Source: Seohaeicola sp024304985
GTDB taxonomy: Bacteria; Pseudomonadota; Alphaproteobacteria; Rhodobacterales; Rhodobacteraceae
Length of the DNA: 64,000 bases
Assembly (NCBI RefSeq): GCF_028802875.1
Contig: NZ_JARAMP010000004.1
Span: forward strand, 62,001 to 126,000
Reading direction: 5' to 3'
In this document: positions 7,707-15,474 of the stretch, piece by piece
Layout: every line of letters begins with the position of its first letter
Position numbering within the stretch: the stretch's first letter is position 1
Notes under the pieces: model-generated
The model's input: the letters and a program-made list of their open reading frames with translations, nothing else
The model's database searches: none
Told to the model about the DNA's origin: nothing
Translations under genes and position numbers: made by a program

Positions 7707-8337
7707 AGTCACTTATATTTTTATGTTGATACAAGATATTGTGCACGGGTTTGAACGAACGCCTATGGTGAGGGGTCAGCCCAAGATCTTGCAACGCCAA
7801 CCTGTGACTTTTTGATGGATAGCCCGCGTTCGTCTCCCAGCCATAGCCGGGGAACTGTTGCGCCAAATCCCACATGATCTTGTCGCGGGTGATTTTCGCC
7901 ACGATCGACGCGGCGGCAATCGACAGGCTGCGCGCGTCGCCCTTGACGATGGCTGTCGCGGGCAACTGCAGACCGCGCGGGATCAGGTTACCGTCGATCA
8001 GCACATGATCGGGCTGGCGGGGCAGACCGGCGACGGCACGTTCCATGGCCAGATGGCTGGCGCGCAGGATGTTCAGGCTGTCGATTTCCTCGACGCTGGC
8101 ATGTGCGACCGAGACCGCAGCGCTGTCAATGATCGCCTGCAACAGCCCTTCGCGTCGCTTGGGGCTGAGTGCCTTTGAGTCGTTCAGCCCTTCGGGCAGG
8201 CGCGCGGGATCAAGCACGACCGCTGCCGCCGTGACCGGCCCCGCCAGCGGGCCGCGACCGACCTCATCCACGCCTGCGATGCAGGACAGGTCTTGCGCCA
8301 GCAGCGCGGCTTCGAAACTGAAATCAGGCATGGTCAT
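7705..8337 (-). CDS. rnhB: Ribonuclease HII
   Basis: About 210 residues. Cleaves the RNA strand of RNA-DNA hybrids and excises single ribonucleotides. The signature GVDEVGRGPLAGPVTAAAVV carries the first catalytic Asp-Glu pair, LIDGN the next aspartate, and IAAASIVAKITRD the conserved C-terminal stretch with the last. ATG 8337 is chosen as the first start giving a normal N-terminus; ATG 8331 two codons later is possible. The adjacent rnhB-ccrM order is common in Rhodobacterales. Confidence 0.92.
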   Translation of the reverse strand: MTMPDFSFEAALLAQDLSCIAGVDEVGRGPLAGPVTAAAVVLDPARLPEGLNDSKALSPKRREGLLQAIIDSAAVSVAHASVEEIDSLNILRASHLAMERAVAGLPRQPDHVLIDGNLIPRGLQLPATAIVKGDARSLSIAAASIVAKITRDKIMWDLAQQFPGYGWETNAGYPSKSHRLALQDLGLTPHHRRSFKPVHNILYQHKNISD

Positions 8338-8376
8338 GACCAGCCAGAAACCGCAGATCGCCTCTGTTGGCAATGG

Positions 8377-8403
8377 AAAAGGGGGCCGCTTGCGCTGCCC
8401 CCT
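8377..8403 (-). terminator. Probable terminator of the 8443-8970 gene
   Basis: 7-bp stem AGGGGGC/GCCCCCT with a 10-base loop at 8380-8403; on the minus strand the stem is followed by a short T run. It lies 40 bases after the stop. Confidence 0.5.
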
Positions 8404-8442
8404 GTCCGGTGCCGGGAGCGTTGCCCGGACCCTCTGCTCGCC

Positions 8443-8970
8443 TCAGTAGCGGGCGATGCTGTAGCCTGCGCGGGACAGGCAATTGGCGTCATAGGCGCTG
8501 CGCCAGCCCCGGTTCGACCGGATGTCCACTGCGCAGGACTGCGGCAGGTTGCGGGCGCCACGGAAGTTGTTTTCAAGGCAGCGCTGGCCAAGGATGTTGA
8601 CCGCACGCCCACGCCTGTCCTCGACCGTTTGCAGGCAGGCTGCCGGCAGCGCCCTGCGCGCCACACGGTCAGGCAGGGGGCGCGGTTTCACGAAATGCTG
8701 GCCGCCATAGCCATACTGTTGCTCACCATAGCCATATTGCGGAACATTGCGCTGAGGAGCCAGGATCTGACCCAGTGTGTTCCGACTGGAATAGGTCTCT
8801 GTATTGCGGTCGCGCTGCTTGTTGAGCTGATTGGCGATGATCGCCACGGCCGCGATGCCGGCGGCGGCTCCGGCCAGATCGCGGATATCCGTGGCCTGCG
8901 CCGGGGCTGCGTTGAGGCCGGTGACAATGACGGCGGCCGTCAGAATTGAAGCGATGAATTTCCGGGCCAT
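8443..8970 (-). CDS. Secreted protein of unknown function
   Basis: 175 residues with a clear signal peptide (MARKFIASILTAAVIVTGLNAAPAQA) and a small hydrophobic, alanine-rich patch right after it (AGAAAGIAAVAIIANQL). The middle is rich in Q, Y and G (PQYGYGEQQYGYGGQHF). The C-terminal half holds four cysteines (in ACLQT, QRCLE, QSCAV, NCLSR), consistent with two disulfides in the periplasm, and basic stretches. I do not recognise a named domain. It is divergent from the 9160 gene and ends at a hairpin with a T run. Confidence 0.7.
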   Translation of the reverse strand: MARKFIASILTAAVIVTGLNAAPAQATDIRDLAGAAAGIAAVAIIANQLNKQRDRNTETYSSRNTLGQILAPQRNVPQYGYGEQQYGYGGQHFVKPRPLPDRVARRALPAACLQTVEDRRGRAVNILGQRCLENNFRGARNLPQSCAVDIRSNRGWRSAYDANCLSRAGYSIARY

Positions 8971-9086
8971 GCTGTTTCCTTTCCGGATGTGACATGTGGT
9001 TGAACGGGACTAAGGCATCCACCCGTCGGCGGGTGGTCTGCCCAAGACTGTCGGCACCAATGCGAGACAGGCAATATCGCCGCCCG

Positions 9087-9099
9087 GTTATCCGATAAC
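9087..9099. promoter_or_regulatory. Palindrome GTTATC-C-GATAAC in a divergent promoter region
   Basis: A perfect 13-base palindrome 61 bases before the start of the small exported protein at 9160 and 117 bases before the divergent gene at 8970. A second 7-bp inverted repeat (CCACCCG/CGGGTGG, loop TCGG) is at 9019-9036. Either may be an operator; there is no direct evidence for the factor. Confidence 0.35.
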
Positions 9100-9159
9100 A
9101 GAGGGGCCAAACCCCCATGGATATTGAATAGCTCTGCAGGGCGGCGCATTCTTGCCGAC

Positions 9160-9450
9160 ATGAAACACATGCGCCCCTTGCTGGTGACAGCCATGCTTCT
9201 CTGCCTTGCCTCGACGGCAAGCGCTGCCGAGTGTTTTGCCGACTACAAGGCAAAGCGCGACAATCCGCTGCGGTTGCACTATGGTGTGGTGCAGGTCGCC
9301 GGTCCCTGCAATGCTGCCGACGCGCGCGCCGAGATCGCGGCGCGCCTGGAACGGAATGGCTGGACCCTTCTGAACGTTGTATCCCTGTTCGACAGATCCG
9401 GGCTTGAGGAAAGACAGCGCAGTGCAGGACAATATTTCCTCCGCTTCTGA
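9160..9450 (+). CDS. Small exported protein, unknown function
   Basis: 96 residues from ATG 9160: signal peptide MKHMRPLLVTAMLLCLASTASA followed by a mature part of about 74 residues with two cysteines (AECFADYKAK and AGPCNAADAR) that could form one disulfide, then EIAARLERNGWTLLNVVSLF. I do not recognise the family. Its 3' end overlaps the start of the membrane winged-helix gene by 29 bases, so the two are very likely cotranscribed and coupled, which suggests the exported protein may work with or signal to the membrane regulator. Function is inference only. Confidence 0.65.
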   Translation: MKHMRPLLVTAMLLCLASTASAAECFADYKAKRDNPLRLHYGVVQVAGPCNAADARAEIAARLERNGWTLLNVVSLFDRSGLEERQRSAGQYFLRF

Positions 9451-10126
9451 GGCGCGGCGCGCGGGCAACCGGATCGTCACGCTGGGGCTGGCCGGGATCG
9501 TTGCGATCCTTGCGGTCACGGCCGTGTTGTTGTTCCGGAACCTTCCAGATGCCAATGCCTTCAACATGAAGGTTGAGCGGTTGTTCGTAGAGAATGACGA
9601 CCTGACCACAGAGGCCGAGATCAAGCTGCTTGAGATACTGGCGCAGAGCGGGACCGCCTTTTCGGAAACGCTCGCCTCATACCGTGTTGCGATTTTCGTG
9701 CTGCTGGTCTTTGCCAGTGCGCTTTTGGTGGCGGCGCTGCTGCTACTGGCCATGCTGGTGGGTCTGAACCGCCGCATGGCGCAGATCGAGAGTTCGGGAA
9801 TACAGGTCTCGTCCTTGCTGATCAGCCGCGAAGAGAACACCGTCTATCTGAACAACATGGGCTTCAAACTGACGGATGCCGCGATGGAAACCCTCTCGGT
9901 TCTGGCCGAGGCGCGGCTTGATGACGATGTGCTGTCGGGCGCCGAGATCGAGGCGATCGTGTCGGGCCGCAGTGCCGCCGACTGTGACGAGGCGGCGGGC
10001 GCCACCCGGATCAAGCGTCTGCGTGACACGCTGGGCAACCAGATGGTGAGCGAGCTTCTGGTCAAGAACATCGCGCGGCGCGGCTATATGCTGGCGGTGG
10101 ACAAGGACGTGATCAAGGTGCTGTGA
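9422..10126 (+). CDS. Membrane-anchored winged-helix (OmpR-like) putative regulator
   Basis: 234 residues from GTG 9422, which has GAGGA about 12 bases upstream and overlaps the preceding gene. Two transmembrane helices at about 18-38 and 88-114 flank a periplasmic segment of about 50 residues. The cytoplasmic C-terminus (about 150-228) resembles an OmpR/PhoB-type winged helix: helix LTDAAMETLSVLAEARLDDDVLSG, recognition-helix-like ATRIKRLRDTLG (about 194-205), and a wing IARRGYML (about 217-224) resembling the VRGRGYRL end of that fold. This is ToxR/CadC-like logic with the domain order reversed. DNA binding is inferred from the pattern, not proven. Confidence 0.62.
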   Translation: MQDNISSASEARRAGNRIVTLGLAGIVAILAVTAVLLFRNLPDANAFNMKVERLFVENDDLTTEAEIKLLEILAQSGTAFSETLASYRVAIFVLLVFASALLVAALLLLAMLVGLNRRMAQIESSGIQVSSLLISREENTVYLNNMGFKLTDAAMETLSVLAEARLDDDVLSGAEIEAIVSGRSAADCDEAAGATRIKRLRDTLGNQMVSELLVKNIARRGYMLAVDKDVIKVL

Positions 10127-10141
10127 TCGGCCCTGCTTCTC

Positions 10142-10157
10142 CTTGCCATAAATATCC
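10142..10157 (+). repeat. Dispersed intergenic motif CTTGCYNNAAATAYYC, copy 3
   Basis: CTTGCCATAAATATCC, 15 bases after the stop of the winged-helix gene, between convergent genes. Confidence 0.6.
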
Positions 10158-10186
10158 AAAAGCTGACACCGCCACATCGCAGGGCG

Positions 10187-11392
10187 TCAGATCGCATCGC
10201 GCCGCCACCCGGGCAACCACTCGACCCGGTCGCATCCGGCGAAACGGGCGATGCGCTGCAGTTCCGCCTCAAGCCGGGCCTGACGGCCCTTGCCCCATCC
10301 CACCCCTGCTTCGGGCCACAGGGCCGTGACGCGCAGAACACCCTCGTTGCGATGGGCCTTCATGTCGATCCGTCCCACCAGACGCGCGCCCTCCAGCAAA
10401 GGAAAGACATAGTATCCGAACTGTCGCTTTGCGGCCGGGGTGAACACTTCGATCCGGTAGCGAAAGCCGAACAGTCGCTCGGCCCGGTTACGATCCCTGA
10501 TCGCGGGGTCGAAGGGGCTGAGGACACGCAGTCGCCCGGTCGGCTCGGGCGCGGCGGTCGCGGCCTCAAGCACATCGGGCCGGGCAAAGGCGTGGCGATG
10601 GCTATCATCCGCGCCCTGGACCGCCACTTCGACCAGACGACCCGCGCGCGCCTCGTCATGGCACCAAGCGCGCGCTTCGGCGGGGGTGATCGTCGCCCAG
10701 AAGGCGGCCAATTCGCCCGGTGTGGCAAAGCCCAGCCGGTCAAGGGCTGCCGTGCAGCACCAATCGACGGTCTGGGCCGGATCAGGCTGCATCGCCCGCT
10801 GGGCATCGGGGATCACACGCTCGGCCAGATCGTAGAATTTCTGAAACCCTTCCCGTTTGGTCACCGCCAGATCCCCGCAGCGCCAGAGGTACTCGAGCGC
10901 GGTCTTGTCCGGGTGCCAATCCCACCAACCGCCCGCCTTGCGCGGCGTATCCCCGCGCAGGTCGGCGGAACAGACCGGGCCATGGCGCGCGATGTGATCG
11001 CGCACCGCCGTGGTCCGCTGCAGAAAATCATGCCGCTGCCAGCGTTGCCACGGCCCGCGCAGGTTCTGCGCATCGCGGGCGAAGCGCAGTTTCCAATGCG
11101 GATAGAAGTCCATCGGGATCACGGCGGCATCATGGGTCCAATGCTCGAAGAGTGCCCGTTTGCGTTCCAGCAGATGATCCAGATTGGCAGGCCGGTAGGA
11201 GGGGCGCCGTGCGAACAGGATCATGTGATGCGCCCGTTCGACCGTGGCGATACTGTCCAGTTGCACGAATCCCAGCCGGGTGATCAGTGCGGCAAGCCCC
11301 TCGCTGCCGGGGGCAGAGGCGGTGCCACTCAGGGCATGGCGCTCAAGAAAAACACGGCGCGCCAATGCGTTGGACAGAAGGGGAACGCTCAT
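10187..11392 (-). CDS. YcaQ/AlkX-like winged-helix DNA glycosylase
   Basis: 401 residues of the AlkZ/YcaQ (HTH_42) family, whose members unhook DNA interstrand crosslinks or remove alkylated bases. The catalytic-motif position reads Q44-L-D46 in LGFVQLDSI, i.e. the Q-x-D form seen in E. coli YcaQ (AlkX) rather than the Q-x-Q of antibiotic-linked AlkZ. Three winged-helix units are expected along the chain; ERAHHMILFARRP and the C-terminal AKRQFGYYVFPLLEGARLVGR are family-typical. A separate LacI-type regulator gene lies immediately upstream on the same strand (4 bases apart). Confidence 0.85.
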   Translation of the reverse strand: MSVPLLSNALARRVFLERHALSGTASAPGSEGLAALITRLGFVQLDSIATVERAHHMILFARRPSYRPANLDHLLERKRALFEHWTHDAAVIPMDFYPHWKLRFARDAQNLRGPWQRWQRHDFLQRTTAVRDHIARHGPVCSADLRGDTPRKAGGWWDWHPDKTALEYLWRCGDLAVTKREGFQKFYDLAERVIPDAQRAMQPDPAQTVDWCCTAALDRLGFATPGELAAFWATITPAEARAWCHDEARAGRLVEVAVQGADDSHRHAFARPDVLEAATAAPEPTGRLRVLSPFDPAIRDRNRAERLFGFRYRIEVFTPAAKRQFGYYVFPLLEGARLVGRIDMKAHRNEGVLRVTALWPEAGVGWGKGRQARLEAELQRIARFAGCDRVEWLPGWRRDAI

Positions 11393-11395
11393 CCG

Positions 11396-12412
11396 TCAGG
11401 GTTGGCGCAGGGTGTCGCCATGGCTGATCTGGGGCTTCAGCACCACGGAGGTCTCAACCATCTCACCGCGCGTGCGTGCGACGATGATCTCGGCCGCACG
11501 GCGACCGATCTCGGCCCGGCAGGCATCCATCGTGGCCAGTCGGCGCGGCAAGCCCTGCAAAAGCTCGACCCCGTTGAACCCGGCCAGACCGATGCGGTTG
11601 GGGATGTCGTAGCCCTGCTCCAGCAGCCACAAAAGGCCACCTGCCCCGATCATATCATTGGAATAATACAGGAAATCCAGATCAGGGCTGCGCGCCATCA
11701 TGGCCTGAGTCATCTCGCGTCCCTTGGCGAGGGCCGAGCCGCCGGAATAGAATTCATGATCCGCCATCTCGACTCCGCCCTTGGCCAAAGCCTGGGTGAA
11801 GCCTTCAAAGCGCTTGCGTGCGCGGTGATCCAGCGGCATCTGCGTGCCCAGAAAGCCGATCCGGCGATAGCCGCCGGCGAGGATCGCCTCGCCCATCTCG
11901 CGCCCGGCGCGACGGTGCGAGATGCCGACCATCGCATCGACCGGCGTGCCGTCGGTATCCATGATCTCGACCACCGGAATACCCGAGGCGCGCAGCATCG
12001 CACGCGAGGCGTCGGAATGTTCCAACCCCGCGATGATCACACCCGAGGGCCGCCACGACAGCATCTCGTAGAGGACTTTCTCCTCTTTCTCGGGCAGGTA
12101 ATCGGTGACACCCACGACGGGTTGCAAGTCAGTATCTTCCAGCACGCGGCTGATCCCGGTCATGACCTCGGGAAAGACCATGTTCGACAGCGAGGGGATG
12201 ATCACCGCGACCAGATTGACCCGCTGGCTGGCCAGCGCACCGGCAATCTTGTTGGGCACATAGCCCAGCGCCTTGGCCGCGCGAAGCACTCTGTCTCTCG
12301 TCGCATCCGAGACATCGCCACGGTTGCGCAGCACCCGGCTGACGGTCATTTCAGAGACGCCCGACGCCTCGGAAACATCGCGAAGGGTCAACGGGCGGTG
12401 GTCTGTGCGGCT
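11396..12412 (-). CDS. LacI/GntR-type (LacI family) transcriptional regulator
   Basis: About 338 residues. N-terminal LacI helix-turn-helix LTLRDVSEASGVSEMTVSRVLRNRGDVSDATRDRV followed by the hinge GYVPNKIAGALA and a periplasmic-binding-protein-like effector domain. The DNA-binding helix and length fit a full regulator; effector unknown (closest in style to gluconate-type GntR). I prefer the TTG start at 12412 because AGGA lies 9 bases upstream and it leaves a normal short N-terminal tail; further upstream TTG/GTG codons are possible. It is divergent from tRNA-Arg and 4 bases upstream of the YcaQ-like gene. No target operon is evident nearby. Confidence 0.85.
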   Translation of the reverse strand, partial: SRTDHRPLTLRDVSEASGVSEMTVSRVLRNRGDVSDATRDRVLRAAKALGYVPNKIAGALASQRVNLVAVIIPSLSNMVFPEVMTGISRVLEDTDLQPVVGVTDYLPEKEEKVLYEMLSWRPSGVIIAGLEHSDASRAMLRASGIPVVEIMDTDGTPVDAMVGISHRRAGREMGEAILAGGYRRIGFLGTQMPLDHRARKRFEGFTQALAKGGVEMADHEFYSGGSALAKGREMTQAMMARSPDLDFLYYSNDMIGAGGLLWLLEQGYDIPNRIGLAGFNGVELLQGLPRRLATMDACRAEIGRRAAEIIVARTRGEMVETSVVLKPQISHGDTLRQP

Positions 12413-12467
12413 CAAGTGAGAGGTTCCTGAAGGGTCTGTTCTCACAACCTTGCGCCAAGCGCCGGAC

Positions 12468-12496
12468 TTGTTCAAGCACGCAAGCCGGAGTAAGAC
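12468..12496 (+). promoter_or_regulatory. Putative promoter of tRNA-Arg
   Basis: -35-like TTGTTC (12468-12473), 17-base spacer, -10-like TAAGAC (12491-12496), placing the start about 4 bases before the tRNA 5' end. Sequence match is moderate. Confidence 0.45.
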
Positions 12497-12506
12497 GCTT
12501 TTGCGT

Positions 12507-12583
12507 GACCTCGTGGCTCAACTGGATAGAGCAGCCCCCTCCTAAGGGGCAGGTTGCAGGTTCAAGTCCTGCCGGGGTCACCA
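12507..12583 (+). tRNA. tRNA-Arg (anticodon CCT)
   Basis: 77 bases including an encoded CCA. The acceptor stem GACCTCG pairs with CGGGGTC (one G-T pair), the D stem is GCTC/GAGC, the anticodon stem GCCCC/GGGGC encloses the loop CTCCTAA with anticodon CCT (codon AGG), and the T arm is GCAGG-TTCAAGT-CCTGC. Its last 23 bases recur imperfectly at 15375-15397, marking it as the attachment site of an islet. A seven-T run at 12604-12610 may help termination. Confidence 0.95.
12561..12583 (+). repeat. Left attachment-type repeat (tRNA-Arg 3' end)
   Basis: T-loop to CCA of tRNA-Arg. The first 15 bases (TTCAAGTCCTGCCGG) are identical to 15375-15389 and the whole 23 bases match at 20 positions, ending in CCA in both. 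Confidence 0.65.
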
Positions 12584-13006
12584 AAAAGCCCGATAGAGTA
12601 TGACGTTTTTTTGGGGCTTGCGAAAGCGGCCGCGGGAACGTCCGTTCGTCTTTCCGCAAGTTGAAGGCTTCAGACGGATTTATGGACTAACCTGTGCAGA
12701 TTGAGCGGCGGCAGAAAGTTCTGAGTGGCCTACCCAAAGGATCACCGGCGCCGGAAAGTTGTGCATGTCGAAGGATCGCAGACGTCGTGACAGAGGGCAA
12801 GGTCTCCGACCGCAGCCAAGCGCTGTTCACGTTGCTTCACCGACAATTCGTTCTCTGCACTTTCAGACTTGGCATTAAGGCGCAAAGTCAAAAAGTCATT
12901 CAGCTTGCAGAAATAACTTATCTTCACCTTCTGTTTCGAAAGAAAAGATCAGTTCAGGCACAAACAAAGGATGTTTCATGGAACTGGCAAACCGCGCCCT
13001 TCAGCT
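12584..13006. other. Non-coding left part of the islet
   Basis: 423 bases without a convincing gene. It contains a T7 run just after the tRNA and an increasingly AT-rich stretch from about 12840. A GTG-started open frame across 12694-13038 has no recognisable motif, no good ribosome-binding site and runs into the end of the glycosyltransferase gene, so I do not call it. It may be the remnant of a lost mobility gene. Confidence 0.4.
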
Positions 13007-13804
13007 TTATTGACACTCCCGCACCGTCCACTCGGTGACAAGATCTTTTAGCAGCGGAAAATACTTTACAACCTCGTCTGGTGAAACCGGATCTTCCTGA
13101 TAGCGTCCGCGGCTGTCATTATCGTCGTGCAGTGCCCGAATATAGTAAGGCGTTCTTGAATAAATCACGCGTGTTGGACGTTCTCTTGGCACATTGTTAT
13201 GCGAAATGTCGAACAAATTGTATCGAGAGTTTGATGGGGCAACGATAGCCAAACCAAGGTTAATCGCAGGTTTGCTCAGGCGGTGCATTTCCAGAGTGCC
13301 ACCCCGAAAAATTGCCGTAAGACCGTTGGCAAATGAAATGCAACCGAACTTTTCGCCGCGTGATCTGAGATTTACAACCGCCTCCGCCTCTGCCTTGAGC
13401 CTTTCGTTGAAATCAATTGCCAAGGCGTCGTCATCATCCAGAACGACCTGTGTGCACCAAGGCTCGGCGCTGTGATGCCCCCAGAGATAGGTCCGAAAGT
13501 GCACGCGCGCAGGGGCGTCAGATGATCCGAAAACAATGTGGGCGCGCTCCCCCAGAACATCCTTGCATGCCTCGGTCAGGCGGCGTGCAAACGGGGCAGG
13601 CATATCCTCGGACGCGAGAACATTCAGAACAAAGTCCGGATCGCTCTGATCGGCCAGTGACCGGAGTGTGACTTTCTCAAAGAAATAGGAGCGTCGCTCC
13701 AACCTGGCTGCGTCAAACAAAAGATCTTTCTCTTTACTTGCCGTCGACCGCCAGCCAGGAGATGGATGAAAGAAAGAATACCGGGTCTGATAGATTGTCT
13801 GCAT
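13007..13804 (-). CDS. Putative rhamnosyl transferase-type glycosyltransferase (PF11316-like)
   Basis: 265 residues. The N-terminal part (KDLLFDAARLERRSYFFEKVTLRSLADQSDPDF) and the metal-binding-type acidic run D123-D126 in VVLDDDDALAIDF resemble the 'putative rhamnosyl transferase' family common in Rhodobacteraceae. It should transfer a sugar from a nucleotide donor in the cytosol, but donor and acceptor are unknown. No membrane segment or signal is seen. It lies in the tRNA islet, convergent to no gene and divergent from the sulfatase; base composition is lower in GC than the neighbours outside the islet, suggesting transfer. Confidence 0.75.
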   Translation of the reverse strand: MQTIYQTRYSFFHPSPGWRSTASKEKDLLFDAARLERRSYFFEKVTLRSLADQSDPDFVLNVLASEDMPAPFARRLTEACKDVLGERAHIVFGSSDAPARVHFRTYLWGHHSAEPWCTQVVLDDDDALAIDFNERLKAEAEAVVNLRSRGEKFGCISFANGLTAIFRGGTLEMHRLSKPAINLGLAIVAPSNSRYNLFDISHNNVPRERPTRVIYSRTPYYIRALHDDNDSRGRYQEDPVSPDEVVKYFPLLKDLVTEWTVRECQ

Positions 13805-14024
13805 TACATACGGCCTCAGAACTTCCTGACTGTCGGGAGTTTTACAACGCTTTCAGCGGGTTCGTAGGGCGTTCCAACCATTTGGTCACTACTGTTGCAC
13901 AAAAGCTATGAGGCGTCTCTTCGGCATTGATCCTGGGCGTGGCGTCGTCTTGCGCACTCTTCCCTTCTGGGTGTAAAAATCGAGCCCTGAACAGCGTAGT
14001 TATTGCAGCCTTTTTGGAAAACCC

Positions 14025-15332
14025 ATGCAAAATCATAAAAAGAACATAGTTTTAATCAGTTTGGATGATGCATTTTCCTTTTGGCACTACAAGGAATTGT
14101 TCGGCATCCGCTTGCAGACACCAAATCTGGATAGAATTTGTGCAGTCTCTACCGCTTTCCATGCCGCGTATTGCCAATCTCCGTTGTGCGGTCCGTCGCG
14201 GGCCAGTTTCATGTCTGGCAAGCCCCCGCCCCAGACTGGCGTGTATGGCAATCGGACCAAAGCTTTTGAGATTCTGGAACCCCGCAGCATGTGGCAGTGC
14301 CGCCTCAAGGATGACGGATACTTCTGTTCATCGGGCGGGAAGGTGCATCACGGATTTAAGCCCCTGCCAAAGGAAGTCCATGACATTCTATACTCTGACC
14401 AACCCAAACGATTTCCCATTGATTTGAAATTGCGCCAAGAGATCGCTCAGTCCAGCAATGGAGGGAATGGCGGCGGGACCTACAACACTGACCCGAAGGA
14501 CGACGTCAGCTACTATGACGCGCACAGTTCAAAGTCGTTTTCCGATTTCATTCAAAACTACGACCGCGACGAGCCATTCTATCGTGAGGTTGGATTCTTT
14601 AGTCCCCATAGTCCATTCATCACTCCGCAGCGATTCAAGCAAATGTATAATTTTACGGATTTTCATTACCCGCCTGCGTGGGAAAACGAATTTCAGCGTA
14701 GCGACACTGCCCAAAAGACTGTCAGCAAGAACTTCAAGACCGGAAACAGGCGCAACTGGCGCAAAAGCGTTCGCAACTATTTCTCGGCGTTCAGCCATGG
14801 GGACTACCACCTGGGCACTGTCTGGGATGCACTTATGGCCTCCCCGCATGCCGACAACACAGTTGTTATTGTGCTGACCGACCACGGTCACCATCTGGGC
14901 GAGAACGGGCGGTTTGGCAAATCGACGCTCTATGAACAGTGCGCGCTTGTCCCGCTGATCATATACGATCCCGAGAACCCCGAGCCCCGGGTTGTGCATC
15001 AGCCCGTCGCACTTTTGGATGTTGGCCCAACCGTTCTGGATTACGCGGGTCTACCGCCGCAGCCGGATCTTCTCGGCCGGTCGTTGCGACCCGTCATAAA
15101 CGGAAAGGACGCCGATCATAACCGTGCTGTCGGCACCTTCAATACGCATGGCTCTTCCATCCGCAAGGGCAAGTACCGTTTTGTCCGTTACAATGACGGC
15201 ACGACAGAATTGTACAATCTTGACGACGATTGGTGGCAACAGGAAAACCTTGGTCCCGCGCATCCTGAATTTGCGGGCATGGAACAGGCCCATGCCGAAC
15301 TCTGCCGCTCACACGGGCTTGAACTGAGTTAG
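14025..15332 (+). CDS. Type I sulfatase (alkaline-phosphatase fold)
   Basis: 435 residues. The formylglycine signature C-x-P-S-R is intact at C55 (PLCGPSRASFMSG), so the enzyme needs a maturase encoded elsewhere. Metal-site aspartates D14-D15 are in VLISLDDAF, and LTDHGHHLGENGRFGKSTLYEQ near residue 285 supplies further metal and substrate residues; the architecture is like iduronate-2-sulfatase/choline-sulfatase relatives. No signal peptide is visible, so it would be cytosolic unless the start is wrong. ATG 14025 begins five codons before the first beta strand. In the islet with a glycosyltransferase, a role in handling sulfated glycans is plausible but unproven. Confidence 0.85.
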   Translation: MQNHKKNIVLISLDDAFSFWHYKELFGIRLQTPNLDRICAVSTAFHAAYCQSPLCGPSRASFMSGKPPPQTGVYGNRTKAFEILEPRSMWQCRLKDDGYFCSSGGKVHHGFKPLPKEVHDILYSDQPKRFPIDLKLRQEIAQSSNGGNGGGTYNTDPKDDVSYYDAHSSKSFSDFIQNYDRDEPFYREVGFFSPHSPFITPQRFKQMYNFTDFHYPPAWENEFQRSDTAQKTVSKNFKTGNRRNWRKSVRNYFSAFSHGDYHLGTVWDALMASPHADNTVVIVLTDHGHHLGENGRFGKSTLYEQCALVPLIIYDPENPEPRVVHQPVALLDVGPTVLDYAGLPPQPDLLGRSLRPVINGKDADHNRAVGTFNTHGSSIRKGKYRFVRYNDGTTELYNLDDDWWQQENLGPAHPEFAGMEQAHAELCRSHGLELS

Positions 15333-15374
15333 CCATAGGGTTCATCGGTCTCTGCCTGACGGCTTGATTTCGGA

Positions 15375-15397
15375 TTCAAGTCCTGCCGGCGTTGCCA
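15375..15397 (+). repeat. Right attachment-type repeat (displaced tRNA-Arg 3' end)
   Basis: Partial copy of the tRNA-Arg 3' end: 15 identical bases, then three mismatches over the last eight, ending in CCA. Upstream sequence does not continue the tRNA, as expected for a displaced 3' fragment. Confidence 0.6.
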
Positions 15398-15474
15398 GAG
15401 CGAACCCGATCGTTGCAGGTTGGACCTTGCGACAGATCAAACTGTCTTGCTGGTGTTCATGCTAATCTTAGCGG

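Larger units (their letters stand above)
12561..15397. mobile_element. Islet inserted at tRNA-Arg(CCT)
   Basis: Bounded on the left by the 3' end of tRNA-Arg and on the right by a partial copy of it. The interior is visibly richer in A and T than the flanks (especially 12840-13000 and 13840-14060) and holds a glycosyltransferase and a sulfatase with no counterpart in the surrounding housekeeping order. There is no integrase or transposase gene inside, so it is either a decayed element or one mobilised in trans. Confidence 0.6.

Noticed and set aside
12604..12610. T7 run after tRNA-Arg as an intrinsic terminator
   Set aside because: The expected GC-rich hairpin directly before the T run is missing; only noted in the tRNA entry.
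12694..13038. Open frame of about 114 codons (GTG start) in the left arm of the islet
   Set aside because: No recognisable motif, weak start context, overlaps the end of the glycosyltransferase gene and has unusual composition; not called as a gene.
13840..14024. TGTTGCACAAAA-like string near 13893 resembling an IS5-type insertion-sequence end
   Set aside because: Only one end-like string, no matching inverted partner and no transposase; chance is as likely.
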